Shown here piece by piece: positions 1 to 6,111 of a stretch of 7,434 nt of DNA. The translations under genes were made by a program, and so were the position numbers. Position 1 is the first letter of the stretch. Each line of letters begins with the position of its first letter. Under the pieces are notes generated by a model. It saw only the letters and a list, made by a program, of their open reading frames with translations, searched no databases and had not been told where the DNA came from. This stretch comes from Chloroflexota bacterium (GTDB lineage Bacteria > Chloroflexota > Anaerolineae > Anaerolineales > UBA11657), in assembly GCA_003670425.1 (NCBI GenBank), contig QWRL01000115.1:1-7434 (forward strand). Reading direction: 5' to 3'.

Positions 1-83
1 CTGCGGCAGTGGACCAGACCGCGGCTTATCCGGCTGACTTGTTCAGCCGCTTGTGGGAGCTGGCCGCCGCAAGCTGCGGCTAA
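1..83 (+). CDS. Possible 3' end of an unidentified plus-strand gene (partial)
   Basis: The frame beginning at base 3 is open from the left edge to a TAA at 81-83 and ends PADLFSRLWELAAASCG. Most of its codons end in G or C, and the tail reads like an amphipathic C-terminal helix. I do not recognise the family. The stop overlaps the stop of the minus-strand hydroxyacid dehydrogenase by 4 bases, a common convergent arrangement. With only 26 codons visible, chance is not excluded: a second frame also ends nearby (TGA at 35-37), and this stretch could instead be non-coding 3' flank. No function is assigned. Confidence 0.35.
   Translation, partial: AAVDQTAAYPADLFSRLWELAAASCG
31..80. terminator. 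Two small hairpins at the convergent gene end (weak terminator candidate)
   Basis: CGGCTGA (31-37) pairs perfectly with TCAGCCG (43-49) around a 5-base loop. GCCGCA (66-71) pairs perfectly with TGCGGC (75-80) around a 3-base loop, ending exactly where the two convergent stop codons lie. Neither is followed by a T-run on either strand, so these are not classic intrinsic terminators. They may help end or stabilise the two convergent transcripts. In GC-rich DNA such short stems also arise by chance. Confidence 0.3.
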
Positions 84-1066
84 CCTGGCGCGTACACCTG
101 TGGGTTGGCGCAGTGCGGCATGCGCACGCCCGCCAAGCCGGCCAGCATGTTGTCTGCGGCCAGCAGCGCCATGCGGTCACGCGTCTGCAGGGTGGCACTG
201 CCCACGTGCGGCGTAATGGTCAGGTTGTCCAGCTGCAGCAGCGGACTGTCCATCAGTATCGGTTCGGGATCGGTCACGTCCAGCGCAGCATGCGCAATGC
301 GCCCGGACTGCAATGCTGCGCACAACGCCTGCGGATCCACAATCGCACCGCGCGCGGTATTGATCAGCACAGCGCTGCGCTTCATCAGTTCAAACTGTGG
401 CGTGCCAATCATGTGGCGCGTTTGCGCGTTGAGCGGCATATGCAGCGATACGTAGTCACACTCGCGCAGCAATGTCTCGAGTGGCACATGTTGGGCAGCG
501 CCCGCTTCAGCTGCTGCTAATACGCGCGGCTGCGCGTACAGCACGCGCATCCCAAACCCCTGCGCGCGGCGCGCCACAGCCTGCCCAATGCGCCCAAAGC
601 CCACGCAGCCCAGCGTAGCACCATGCACATCCAAGCCCAGCATAAATAATGGGTCCCAAGTTTTCCAGCCGCCGCTGCGCACATAGCGTTCGCCCTCCAC
701 CACACGCCGCGCCGCCGCCAGCAGCAACGCCCACGCCAGGTCTGCGGTGGCTTCGGTTAGCACGCCGGGCGTGTGGCCCACCGGTATCCCGCGCGCCGTA
801 CACGCATCAAGGTCGATGTTGTCCACTCCCACCGCCATCTGGCTAACCACGCGCAGCTGCGGCCCAACGGCATCCAGCAGCGCACCATCAACGCGATCCG
901 TAAACAATGACAGCAGCCCGGCGCAGCCCGCCAGTTGTGCAAGCAGCGCTTCTGGCGGCGGCGCCATTGCCCCGGGCCACACAGTGATTTCAGCTGCCGC
1001 CTGCAAACGCTGCAAGCCCGCTATGGGTATTTTGCGTGCCACAAACACGCGCGGCTTGCCTGCCAC
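80..1066 (-). CDS. D-2-hydroxyacid dehydrogenase, glyoxylate/hydroxypyruvate reductase type
   Basis: This 328-residue protein has the usual family length and should reduce a 2-keto acid, probably glyoxylate or hydroxypyruvate, with NAD(P)H in the cytoplasm. The Rossmann glycine motif GFGRIG is at residues 156-161. The catalytic triad is visible as Arg239 (NTARG), Glu268 (DPEP) and His287 (TPHVGSAT). The strand after the glycine motif ends YAQPR (177-181), without the acidic residue typical of NAD-specific members, so NADPH use is plausible. The start is GTG at 1064-1066, three bases after the stop of the upstream MBL gene; no clear ribosome site is visible, so translational coupling is likely. 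It is the last gene of the five-gene set headed by malate synthase, which fits a glyoxylate role. Other D-hydroxyacid substrates cannot be excluded. Confidence 0.9.
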   Translation of the reverse strand: MAGKPRVFVARKIPIAGLQRLQAAAEITVWPGAMAPPPEALLAQLAGCAGLLSLFTDRVDGALLDAVGPQLRVVSQMAVGVDNIDLDACTARGIPVGHTPGVLTEATADLAWALLLAAARRVVEGERYVRSGGWKTWDPLFMLGLDVHGATLGCVGFGRIGQAVARRAQGFGMRVLYAQPRVLAAAEAGAAQHVPLETLLRECDYVSLHMPLNAQTRHMIGTPQFELMKRSAVLINTARGAIVDPQALCAALQSGRIAHAALDVTDPEPILMDSPLLQLDNLTITPHVGSATLQTRDRMALLAADNMLAGLAGVRMPHCANPQVYAPG

Positions 1067-1069
1067 GCG

Positions 1070-1804
1070 CTAGCTTATTTGCAGCCGGCGCTTGTGCGCC
1101 GCTATCGCGCGCTGCATGGCCGGCGCAGCCGCCCGCAATACAGGGCCATGCCCCATGCACATCACCGCAGGCTCCAGCGCGCTCAGGCGCACTGCCGAGT
1201 GCAGCGCAGCACGTTCATCCCATGTGTTGAAGCCTTCCGACAAGCGCAGCTGGCCGCCCATATTTTTGAATGCGTCGCCGGCAAACAGCAAGCCGGACCC
1301 GCCGGCATAAAACGAACAATGCCCGGGCGTGTGCCCCGGAGTGTTCAGTACCTGCAATCCGCCCAGCACCGGCAGCAGTTCACCATCTGCCAGCGTCGCA
1401 TCACATACCAGCGGCTTGAAAGCGAACAAACTGGCGACCAGCCGCAACGCCACTTTAAGCAGCCCTTGCGCCCGCAGTTCACGCGATTGCTTGCCGGCTG
1501 CCAGTGATGCAGCTTCGCCAGCGGGAACACATAAGCGCGCGGCGCCACCCGCAGCGCGCGCAGCTGCCTGCAGTCGCGCAGCACAGCCCACATGATCGCC
1601 ATCAGCATGCGTTATCAAAATCAGCCGCAGGTCGCGCAGCGCATGCCCGCTAGCATCAATCGCATGGAGGATATGGCGCTCGTCAGCACGCATGCCCGCA
1701 TCAATCAGCACCAATCCGTCCGCATCCGCAATCAAATAGCAATTTACGAGGCCGCCACGAATCTGCGTTACGCCCGGCAGCACCGGCATCAGCCGCGCGC
1801 TCAT
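1070..1804 (-). CDS. MBL-fold metallo-hydrolase (glyoxalase II/lactonase-like)
   Basis: This 244-residue protein of the metallo-beta-lactamase superfamily probably hydrolyses a thioester, lactone or related bond using two metal ions. The metal-binding motif is THADGDHVG with His66, Asp68, Asp70 and His71. Further ligands are His158 (PGHTPGH), Asp177 (FAGDAF) and His219 (GHGPV). The second position of the usual HxHxDH motif is Asp68 rather than His, a variant I associate with a broad group of uncharacterised MBL hydrolases. No signal peptide is seen, so it is likely cytoplasmic. The ATG at 1802-1804 overlaps the stop of the LysE gene in an ATGA junction, which implies coupled translation, and the hydroxyacid dehydrogenase follows after three bases. 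The substrate is unknown; S-lactoylglutathione is possible, but the motif differs from classical GloB. Confidence 0.85.
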   Translation of the reverse strand: MSARLMPVLPGVTQIRGGLVNCYLIADADGLVLIDAGMRADERHILHAIDASGHALRDLRLILITHADGDHVGCAARLQAAARAAGGAARLCVPAGEAASLAAGKQSRELRAQGLLKVALRLVASLFAFKPLVCDATLADGELLPVLGGLQVLNTPGHTPGHCSFYAGGSGLLFAGDAFKNMGGQLRLSEGFNTWDERAALHSAVRLSALEPAVMCMGHGPVLRAAAPAMQRAIAAHKRRLQIS

Positions 1805-2436
1805 ACCAGCAGCGCAAAAATCTTGGGGGCGGCGTCAGCCAAAAAGCGCACGCCCACAAACAACAAGAAGACTCCGCACACGCCAAAGAGAATTTTTTGG
1901 AAGCGGTCGCCCAGCAGTTGCCCGCCGCGAAATGCGGTTGCGGATAACAAGTAACACCACACCAGATCACAAGTCCAGTGCGCAACTGCCAGCACAACCA
2001 CCGCCAGCACGCCAAACTCGCCCGCCCGCATTATTAACACTGTGCCTACGGTTGCCCACCAAACCAGCAAGTACGGGTTCGCTGCGGAAAGTACCAGCCC
2101 CGCCACCAACGGTGAGCTTTGATCCATGGGCATCGGCGCGGAGTCATCCGCCACTTGCGCCCGCGCACCGCGCAGCAAGCCAGCGCCCATCCACAGCAGC
2201 ACAACACCGCCAAGCACACCCACCACAGTCGCCACAATCGGCTGGCCCAACACCGCGCCCACGCCAAGATACAACCCAAAGATTAGCGGGAACTCCACAA
2301 TCCCATGCCCCACCGCAATCGCCACTCCGGCATGCGGCGACTTGCTGCCATGCCCCACGCACACCGCCGTCACCGGTCCGGGCGCAATCACACCCGACAG
2401 CGAGATCAGTACCGCTTCAATCAGAAAAGCCCACAT
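1801..2436 (-). CDS. LysE/RhtB-family small-molecule exporter
   Basis: This is a 211-residue inner-membrane protein with about six hydrophobic segments (roughly residues 3-24, 37-60, 65-90, 110-135, 140-165 and 183-203), the size and layout of LysE/RhtB amino-acid exporters. The N-terminal motif GVIAPGPVTAV (15-25) matches the family's conserved proline/glycine signature, and NPYLLVWW (120-127) matches the second conserved region. I chose ATG at 2434-2436 because the protein then begins MWAFLIEAVLIS, as expected for the first membrane segment. A longer frame from 2502 would add 22 polar, unrelated residues that are shadow sequence of the aldo/keto reductase. The start overlaps the end of the upstream reductase gene by 20 bases, and the stop overlaps the MBL gene. 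The exported substrate is not predictable; basic or neutral amino acids and related metabolites are known for the family. Confidence 0.85.
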   Translation of the reverse strand: MWAFLIEAVLISLSGVIAPGPVTAVCVGHGSKSPHAGVAIAVGHGIVEFPLIFGLYLGVGAVLGQPIVATVVGVLGGVVLLWMGAGLLRGARAQVADDSAPMPMDQSSPLVAGLVLSAANPYLLVWWATVGTVLIMRAGEFGVLAVVVLAVAHWTCDLVWCYLLSATAFRGGQLLGDRFQKILFGVCGVFLLFVGVRFLADAAPKIFALLV

Positions 2437-3424
2437 GCATCCGCATCCATCCGCTGTTGTTATGAAAATCGGTGACAGCGCTGCCCGGTGGCACAAGCGC
2501 ATCGATCGCGCTGCGCAACTCTGGAGTTAAATCGAGAGCCAGTGCATTCAGATAGGCGTCGAGCTGCGCAATGTTGCGCGGCCCGATGATGGGCGCGGTG
2601 ACGGCGGGCTGCCCGCAAAGCCAGCGCACTGCCAGCCCGGCCGGCGGGCAGCCGTGTGTGCGCGCCAGCTCTGCAAAACGCTGCGCAACGCGCACAGCAT
2701 GCGGCGTAACGCGCGCCGCATAAGGGCCGCCCCAGCGCTGCGCACGCGTATCATTTTGCTGCGTGCCATCCGGCGGGTAGCGGCCGGCCAGCAGGCCCAT
2801 CGCCAGCGGCGACCACGGCAGCAGCGCCAGCTGATAGCGCTCAGCCAACGGCACAAGTTCGTTTTCAATGCGCCGATCCAGTATGTTGTAAGGCGGCTGC
2901 TCGGACACCATGCGCGCCCAGCCATGGCGCTCGCTAAGCGCAAGGCCTTCCATCACCAGCCACGCCGGAAAGCCGGAACAGCCAATGTAGCGCACCTTGC
3001 CGGCGCGCACCACATCATCCAAAGCGCGCAGCGTCTCGTCTTGCGCCAAATCAAACTGCGGCCGGTGCACTTGATACAGATCCACCCAGTCTGTCTGCAG
3101 GCGGCGCAGCGAGTCATCCAGCGCTGCGATGATGTGGCGGCGCGAGTTGCCGCGGTCGTTCACATCCTCGGATTGCGCAAAGTGAAACTTGGTGGCCAGC
3201 ACCACATGTTGGCGCCGCCCGCCGCTGAGCGCGCGTCCCACAATGCTTTCACTGTTGCCGCGGCCATAGCTGTTGGAGGTGTCCACAAAGTTGATGCCCT
3301 GCGCCAGCGCGTGATGCAGCAGCGCAATCGCCTCGGGCTCCGGCGTGGGATCGCCAAAGTTCAGCGCGCCAAGGCATAGCGGAGAAACCCGCACGCCGGT
3401 GCGCCCCAGCAGCCGGTATTCCAT
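2417..3424 (-). CDS. Aldo/keto reductase
   Basis: This 335-residue NADPH-dependent oxidoreductase of the aldo/keto reductase superfamily forms a cytoplasmic TIM barrel that reduces aldehydes or ketones. It opens with the typical MEYRLLGRTGVRVSPLCLG. The catalytic tetrad is visible as Asp48 (NFVDTSNSYG), Tyr53, Lys79 (LATKF) and His120 (YQVHRP). WSPLAMGLL (204-212) and the cofactor-phosphate region IIGPRN (279-284) follow in the usual order. Its length suits the bacterial YghZ/Tas-like or AKR11-13-like groups. The ATG at 3422-3424 lies 19 bases after the malate synthase stop with only a weak GC-rich purine stretch before it, so it is likely co-transcribed. Its 3' end overlaps the LysE gene start by 20 bases in a different frame. 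The physiological substrate is unknown; a role against reactive carbonyls is inference. Confidence 0.92.
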   Translation of the reverse strand: MEYRLLGRTGVRVSPLCLGALNFGDPTPEPEAIALLHHALAQGINFVDTSNSYGRGNSESIVGRALSGGRRQHVVLATKFHFAQSEDVNDRGNSRRHIIAALDDSLRRLQTDWVDLYQVHRPQFDLAQDETLRALDDVVRAGKVRYIGCSGFPAWLVMEGLALSERHGWARMVSEQPPYNILDRRIENELVPLAERYQLALLPWSPLAMGLLAGRYPPDGTQQNDTRAQRWGGPYAARVTPHAVRVAQRFAELARTHGCPPAGLAVRWLCGQPAVTAPIIGPRNIAQLDAYLNALALDLTPELRSAIDALVPPGSAVTDFHNNSGWMRMHVGFSD

Positions 3425-3443
3425 TAGTGCGCCCGCAGCTGAA

Positions 3444-5045
3444 TCAAATGCGGGCGTACGCGCCCAGCGTCAGGAAGTCCGCAAAATCGTCCGTCAGCAC
3501 CAGCTCATCCAGCATTTGGCGTGCCGGCCCAAAGTTGCCGCGCGCATAAGCCGCATCCCCCATGCCAGCGCGCAATGCATCCGCCTGCTCGTCCGCCAGC
3601 GCGCGGTAAAGCAGCGCAGTGATGCTGCGCCCGTCTGCCAGCTTTGCATCGGGCTGGTGCGTCCACTGCCATAGCTGCGAGCGTGAGATCTCGGCCGTGG
3701 CAGCATCTTCCATCAAGTTAAAGATTGGCACGCACCCCACCCCGCCCAGCCACGAGGCAATATATTGCAGCGCCACGCTGATGTTGTTGCGCAGTCCAGC
3801 CTCAGTCACCGTGCCGGCGGGCACCCCCAAGTCCAATAGCTGCGCTGCGCTCGTGTCAACTTCGCTGCGCAGGCGCTCTTTCTGGTGCGGCCGCGTGCCC
3901 AACTGCGCGTCAAACGCAGCCTGCGCCACCGGCACCAGGTCCGGATGCGCCACCCAGGTGCCATCGAAACCATCGGCTGCTTCACGCTGCTTGTCGTCGC
4001 GCACACGCTCCAGCGCCACACGGTTCACCTCTGCATCTTTGCGGCTGGGAATGAACGCCGCCATGCCGCCAATGGCGTGCGCACCGTGCGCATGGCAGGT
4101 CTTCACCAGCAGTTCAGTGTAGGCGCGCATGAACGGCACTGTCATCGTTATCTGCGCGCGGTCCGGCAGCTGCGCGGGCACCACTCCGTGCAGCTTGCGA
4201 ATGACACTGAAGATGTAGTCCCAGCGCCCGGCGTTCAAGCCGCTGCAATGCGCGCGCAATTCGTAAAGTATTTCCGGCATCTCAAATGCCGCCAGAATAT
4301 TTTCAATCAGCACCGTGGCGCGGATGGTTCCCACCGGCAGCCCCAGCAGTTGCTGCGCAAACACAAACACATCGTTCCACAGGCGCGCCTCCAAATGGCC
4401 CTCCAGCTTGGGAATGTAAAAGTACGGTCCACTCTTGCGCGCCAGCAGCTCGTGCGCATTATGAAAGAGGTACAAGCCAAAATCAAACAAGCTGGCTGAT
4501 ACGCGCTGCCCGTTCAACAGAGCATGCTTCTCTTCCAAATGCCAGCCGCGCGGCCGCACCAGCAGCGTCGCCACCTGCGCCTTCAAACTGTAGCTGCGCC
4601 CATCCGGCGCTTCAAAGGCAATCTGGCGCCGCACGGCATCCATCAGGTTTAGCTGGCCGGAAATGTTGTTGTGCCACGTGGGCGAATTCGAGTCTTCAAA
4701 GTCTGCCATGAACATGCGCGCACCCGAGTTGAGCGCGTTGATAACCATCTTGCGATCGACCGGCCCCGTGATTTCAACCCGCCGATCCTGCAAATCCGCA
4801 GGAGTTTCCGCAACCCGCCAGTCACCATTGCGAATTGCCTCAGTCTCTTTAGGGAACTGCGGCAGCTGCCCCGCGCGCAGCGCCAGCTGCCGCTGGCTGC
4901 GCGCCGCCAGCAATTCGCGCCGCCGCGCGCCAAACTCGTGCTCCAATTGCGCCACAAACTGCAGCGCTTCGACGCTGAGCACGTGCGCAAACTCGGGCGC
5001 CGTCGGCACTTCCAACTGCAAACTACTTGCGGTAACTTTTGACAC
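3444..5045 (-). CDS. aceB: Malate synthase A
   Basis: Malate synthase condenses glyoxylate with acetyl-CoA to give malate, the second step of the glyoxylate shunt. The protein is 533 residues, typical of the A isoform rather than the roughly 720-residue G isoform. Catalytic Arg166 lies in VRPRGWHL (163-169), the magnesium ligands are Glu248 (LIEN) and Asp276 (GRWDYIFS), and the catalytic base is Asp447 (NLMEDA). The start is GTG at 5043-5045: an in-frame TAA sits directly upstream (5046-5048), and AAGAGGG at 5054-5060 is a good ribosome site with 8-base spacing. It is the first gene of a five-gene minus-strand set and diverges from the ureohydrolase gene. Neither isocitrate lyase (aceA) nor aceK is beside it, which is unlike the enteric ace operon. 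The family signature helix reads RAHCSGLN, with Ala265 where an acidic or amide residue is usual. Confidence 0.97.
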   Translation of the reverse strand: MSKVTASSLQLEVPTAPEFAHVLSVEALQFVAQLEHEFGARRRELLAARSQRQLALRAGQLPQFPKETEAIRNGDWRVAETPADLQDRRVEITGPVDRKMVINALNSGARMFMADFEDSNSPTWHNNISGQLNLMDAVRRQIAFEAPDGRSYSLKAQVATLLVRPRGWHLEEKHALLNGQRVSASLFDFGLYLFHNAHELLARKSGPYFYIPKLEGHLEARLWNDVFVFAQQLLGLPVGTIRATVLIENILAAFEMPEILYELRAHCSGLNAGRWDYIFSVIRKLHGVVPAQLPDRAQITMTVPFMRAYTELLVKTCHAHGAHAIGGMAAFIPSRKDAEVNRVALERVRDDKQREAADGFDGTWVAHPDLVPVAQAAFDAQLGTRPHQKERLRSEVDTSAAQLLDLGVPAGTVTEAGLRNNISVALQYIASWLGGVGCVPIFNLMEDAATAEISRSQLWQWTHQPDAKLADGRSITALLYRALADEQADALRAGMGDAAYARGNFGPARQMLDELVLTDDFADFLTLGAYARI

Positions 5046-5053
5046 TTAGCGAA

Positions 5054-5060
5054 CCCTCTT
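5054..5060 (-). promoter_or_regulatory. Ribosome binding site for malate synthase
   Basis: Read on the minus strand this is AAGAGGG, followed by 8 bases and then the GTG start. It is the clearest Shine-Dalgarno site in the window, and together with the in-frame stop just before the GTG it settles the start of the gene. Confidence 0.7.
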
Positions 5061-5083
5061 GATGGCAGGGGTAAAATTGCACA

Positions 5084-5128
5084 ATGAACTTGCGCTCTGA
5101 AAGTATAGCTGAGGCAATCGACACATGA
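5084..5128 (+). CDS. Possible 14-codon upstream leader frame (MNLRSESIAEAIDT)
   Basis: An ATG at 5084-5086 opens a short frame encoding MNLRSESIAEAIDT. Its TGA (5126-5128) overlaps the ureohydrolase ATG (5125-5127) in an ATGA junction, the arrangement used for coupled translation. A purine stretch AGGGG (5067-5071) lies 12 bases upstream, rather far for a ribosome site. TAAAAT at 5072-5077 lies only 6 bases before the ATG, so a transcript starting there would be nearly leaderless. The peptide has no run of arginine or other codons that would mark a classic attenuator, and it resembles no known leader I can name. It may be a chance frame, since 14-codon frames are common. Confidence 0.3.
   Translation: MNLRSESIAEAIDT
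5111..5114 (+). promoter_or_regulatory. Ribosome binding site for the ureohydrolase
   Basis: GAGG stands 10 bases before the ATG at 5125, a slightly long but usable spacing. It supports the chosen start, as does the N-terminus, which aligns with the agmatinase family (FAGITTFMR at residues 14-22). The site lies inside the short upstream frame. Confidence 0.5.
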
Positions 5129-6072
5129 CGGTTAACGAAGCGCTCGGCGCCCACCTGCAGCCCTTCGCGGGCATCACCACATTTATGCGCCAACCCGCCA
5201 CCCGCCAGCTTGTGGGCGCGGACGTGGCCGTAATGGGCGTGCCGGTTGACAGCGGCGTCAGCCACCGCCCCGGCTGCCGCTTCGGGCCGCGCAAAATCCG
5301 CGAGCTCTCGCTGCTGCTGTGGGGCTACAACAATGTGCTTGGCGTGGCACCGCTGGATCATTTGAGCTTGGTGGACTACGGCGATGTGAACGCGCCACCG
5401 GTGGACTTGCGTGCAGCGCATGCCGCCATCGAGGCGGAAGCTGCTGCCGTTTTGGAAGCCGGCTGCACTTTGCTGGCGCTCGGCGGCGACCATTCCGTCT
5501 CGCTGCCATTGCTGCGCGCGCATGCCCGCCGCCACGGCGCACTTGCCGTCGTGCACTTTGATGCGCACCCGGACTGCTGGGAGTCAGAATTCCCCGGCCA
5601 TCCATACAGCCATGGCACACCGTTCCGGCACGCGCTGCAAGAAGGGCTGATCGATCCCGCAGCTTATGTGCAAATTGGCATTCGCGGCTCCACCAGCAGC
5701 GCCGGCGATTACGATGATGCCCGCGCCCTCGGTGCGCGCATCATCACCGCCGACGAGGCGCAGGCGCGCGGCGTGCAAGCCGTGCTGGCAGAGGTGCAGG
5801 CGCAAATGGGTCAGCGCAAAGTTTATGTGTCGCTGGATATTGACGCTGCTGACCCGGCTTACGCGCCCGGCACGGGCACACCGGAAGTAGGCGGGTTCTC
5901 CAGCCGCGAATTGCTGCAGTATGTGCGCGGCTTGCGCCCTCTGCACCTCGTTGGCTTTGATATTGTGGAGGTGAGCCCGCCCTACGATCACGGCGACATC
6001 ACCGCGGTACTGGCTGCCAATCTGGCTTTTGAGTTTTTGTCGCTGCTCGCATTGCGGCGCAACAACGCTTAG
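5125..6072 (+). CDS. speB: Agmatinase-family ureohydrolase
   Basis: This 315-residue enzyme of the arginase/agmatinase superfamily hydrolyses a guanidino group to release urea; with agmatine the other product is putrescine. All six ligands of the two-manganese site are visible: His123 (GGDHS), Asp146, His148 and Asp150 (FDAHPD), and Asp238 and Asp240 (SLDIDAADPAYAPGTGTPE). The N-terminal DVAVMGVPVDSGVSHRPGCRFGP (from about residue 33) and the FDIVEVSPPYD stretch (278-288) are typical of agmatinases. The substrate-loop SHGTPFR (162-168) is of agmatinase/guanidinobutyrase type rather than arginase type. Guanidinobutyrase, guanidinopropionase or guanidine hydrolase activity cannot be excluded, so the symbol is provisional. 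The gene diverges from the malate synthase operon and converges on the M24 peptidase gene. No arginine decarboxylase is in the window to supply agmatine. Confidence 0.88.
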   Translation: MTVNEALGAHLQPFAGITTFMRQPATRQLVGADVAVMGVPVDSGVSHRPGCRFGPRKIRELSLLLWGYNNVLGVAPLDHLSLVDYGDVNAPPVDLRAAHAAIEAEAAAVLEAGCTLLALGGDHSVSLPLLRAHARRHGALAVVHFDAHPDCWESEFPGHPYSHGTPFRHALQEGLIDPAAYVQIGIRGSTSSAGDYDDARALGARIITADEAQARGVQAVLAEVQAQMGQRKVYVSLDIDAADPAYAPGTGTPEVGGFSSRELLQYVRGLRPLHLVGFDIVEVSPPYDHGDITAVLAANLAFEFLSLLALRRNNA

Positions 6073-6077
6073 CTGCA

Positions 6078-6111
6078 GAGCCGTTCGTCCGCAGCGCTGA
6101 CGGTCAGGCTC
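6078..6111. terminator. Inverted repeats between convergent genes (weak terminator candidate)
   Basis: The ureohydrolase and the M24 peptidase genes end 31 bases apart. CTGA (6097-6100) and TCAG (6104-6107) form a short stem around CGG, extendable with AGC/GCT on the outside if one G is bulged. An alternative pairing joins GAGCC (6078-6082) to GGCTC (6107-6111), with CCGT (6081-6084) and ACGG (6100-6103) as a competing inner pairing. No T-run follows on either strand. The hairpin reaches into the last codons of the peptidase gene, so this is at best a weak bidirectional terminator. Confidence 0.3.

Larger units (their letters stand above)
5046..5124. promoter_or_regulatory. Divergent promoter region between malate synthase and ureohydrolase genes
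   Basis: This 79-base gap separates two divergent genes and must hold both sets of start signals. On the plus strand TAAAAT (5072-5077) resembles a -10 box, but no good -35 is seen. On the minus strand TATACT (5102-5107) resembles a -10 box for the malate synthase operon, also with a poor -35; it would leave a leader of about 50 bases. Poor -35 boxes on both sides would fit activator-dependent promoters, but this is inference. A small inverted repeat, ATTG-CA-CAAT, lies at 5076-5085 and could be half of an operator or chance. The region is richer in A and T than the genes around it. Confidence 0.45.

Noticed and set aside
53..520. 155-codon plus-strand open frame at the left end
   Set aside because: It lies opposite the dehydrogenase C-terminal half, which carries the catalytic Arg, Glu and His motifs.
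935..1507. 190-codon plus-strand open frame spanning the junction of the MBL and dehydrogenase genes
   Set aside because: It crosses two well-supported minus-strand genes and has Arg/Gln/His-rich shadow composition.
2437..2502. N-terminal extension of the LysE gene to an upstream ATG
   Set aside because: The 22 added residues are unlike a LysE N-terminus and are the shifted frame of the reductase C-terminus. Starting at 2436 gives the expected membrane segment at once.
2654..3379. 241-codon plus-strand open frame opposite the aldo/keto reductase gene
   Set aside because: It is antisense to a gene with a complete catalytic tetrad, and its translation is rich in Arg, His and Gln with no recognisable domain. 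Long antisense frames are expected in GC-rich coding DNA.
3885..4499. 204-codon plus-strand open frame opposite malate synthase
   Set aside because: It is a shadow of a full-length malate synthase of exactly the family length, with low-complexity basic composition and no domain.
5060..5110. Guanidine riboswitch or other structured leader before the ureohydrolase
   Set aside because: The region is too short and lacks the conserved loops or long stems; only a 4-base-arm inverted repeat is visible.
5023..5568. 181-codon minus-strand open frame across the divergent promoter and the ureohydrolase 5' half
   Set aside because: It covers metal-binding coding sequence of the ureohydrolase on the other strand and also runs through the intergenic region and the first codons of malate synthase; no domain is seen.
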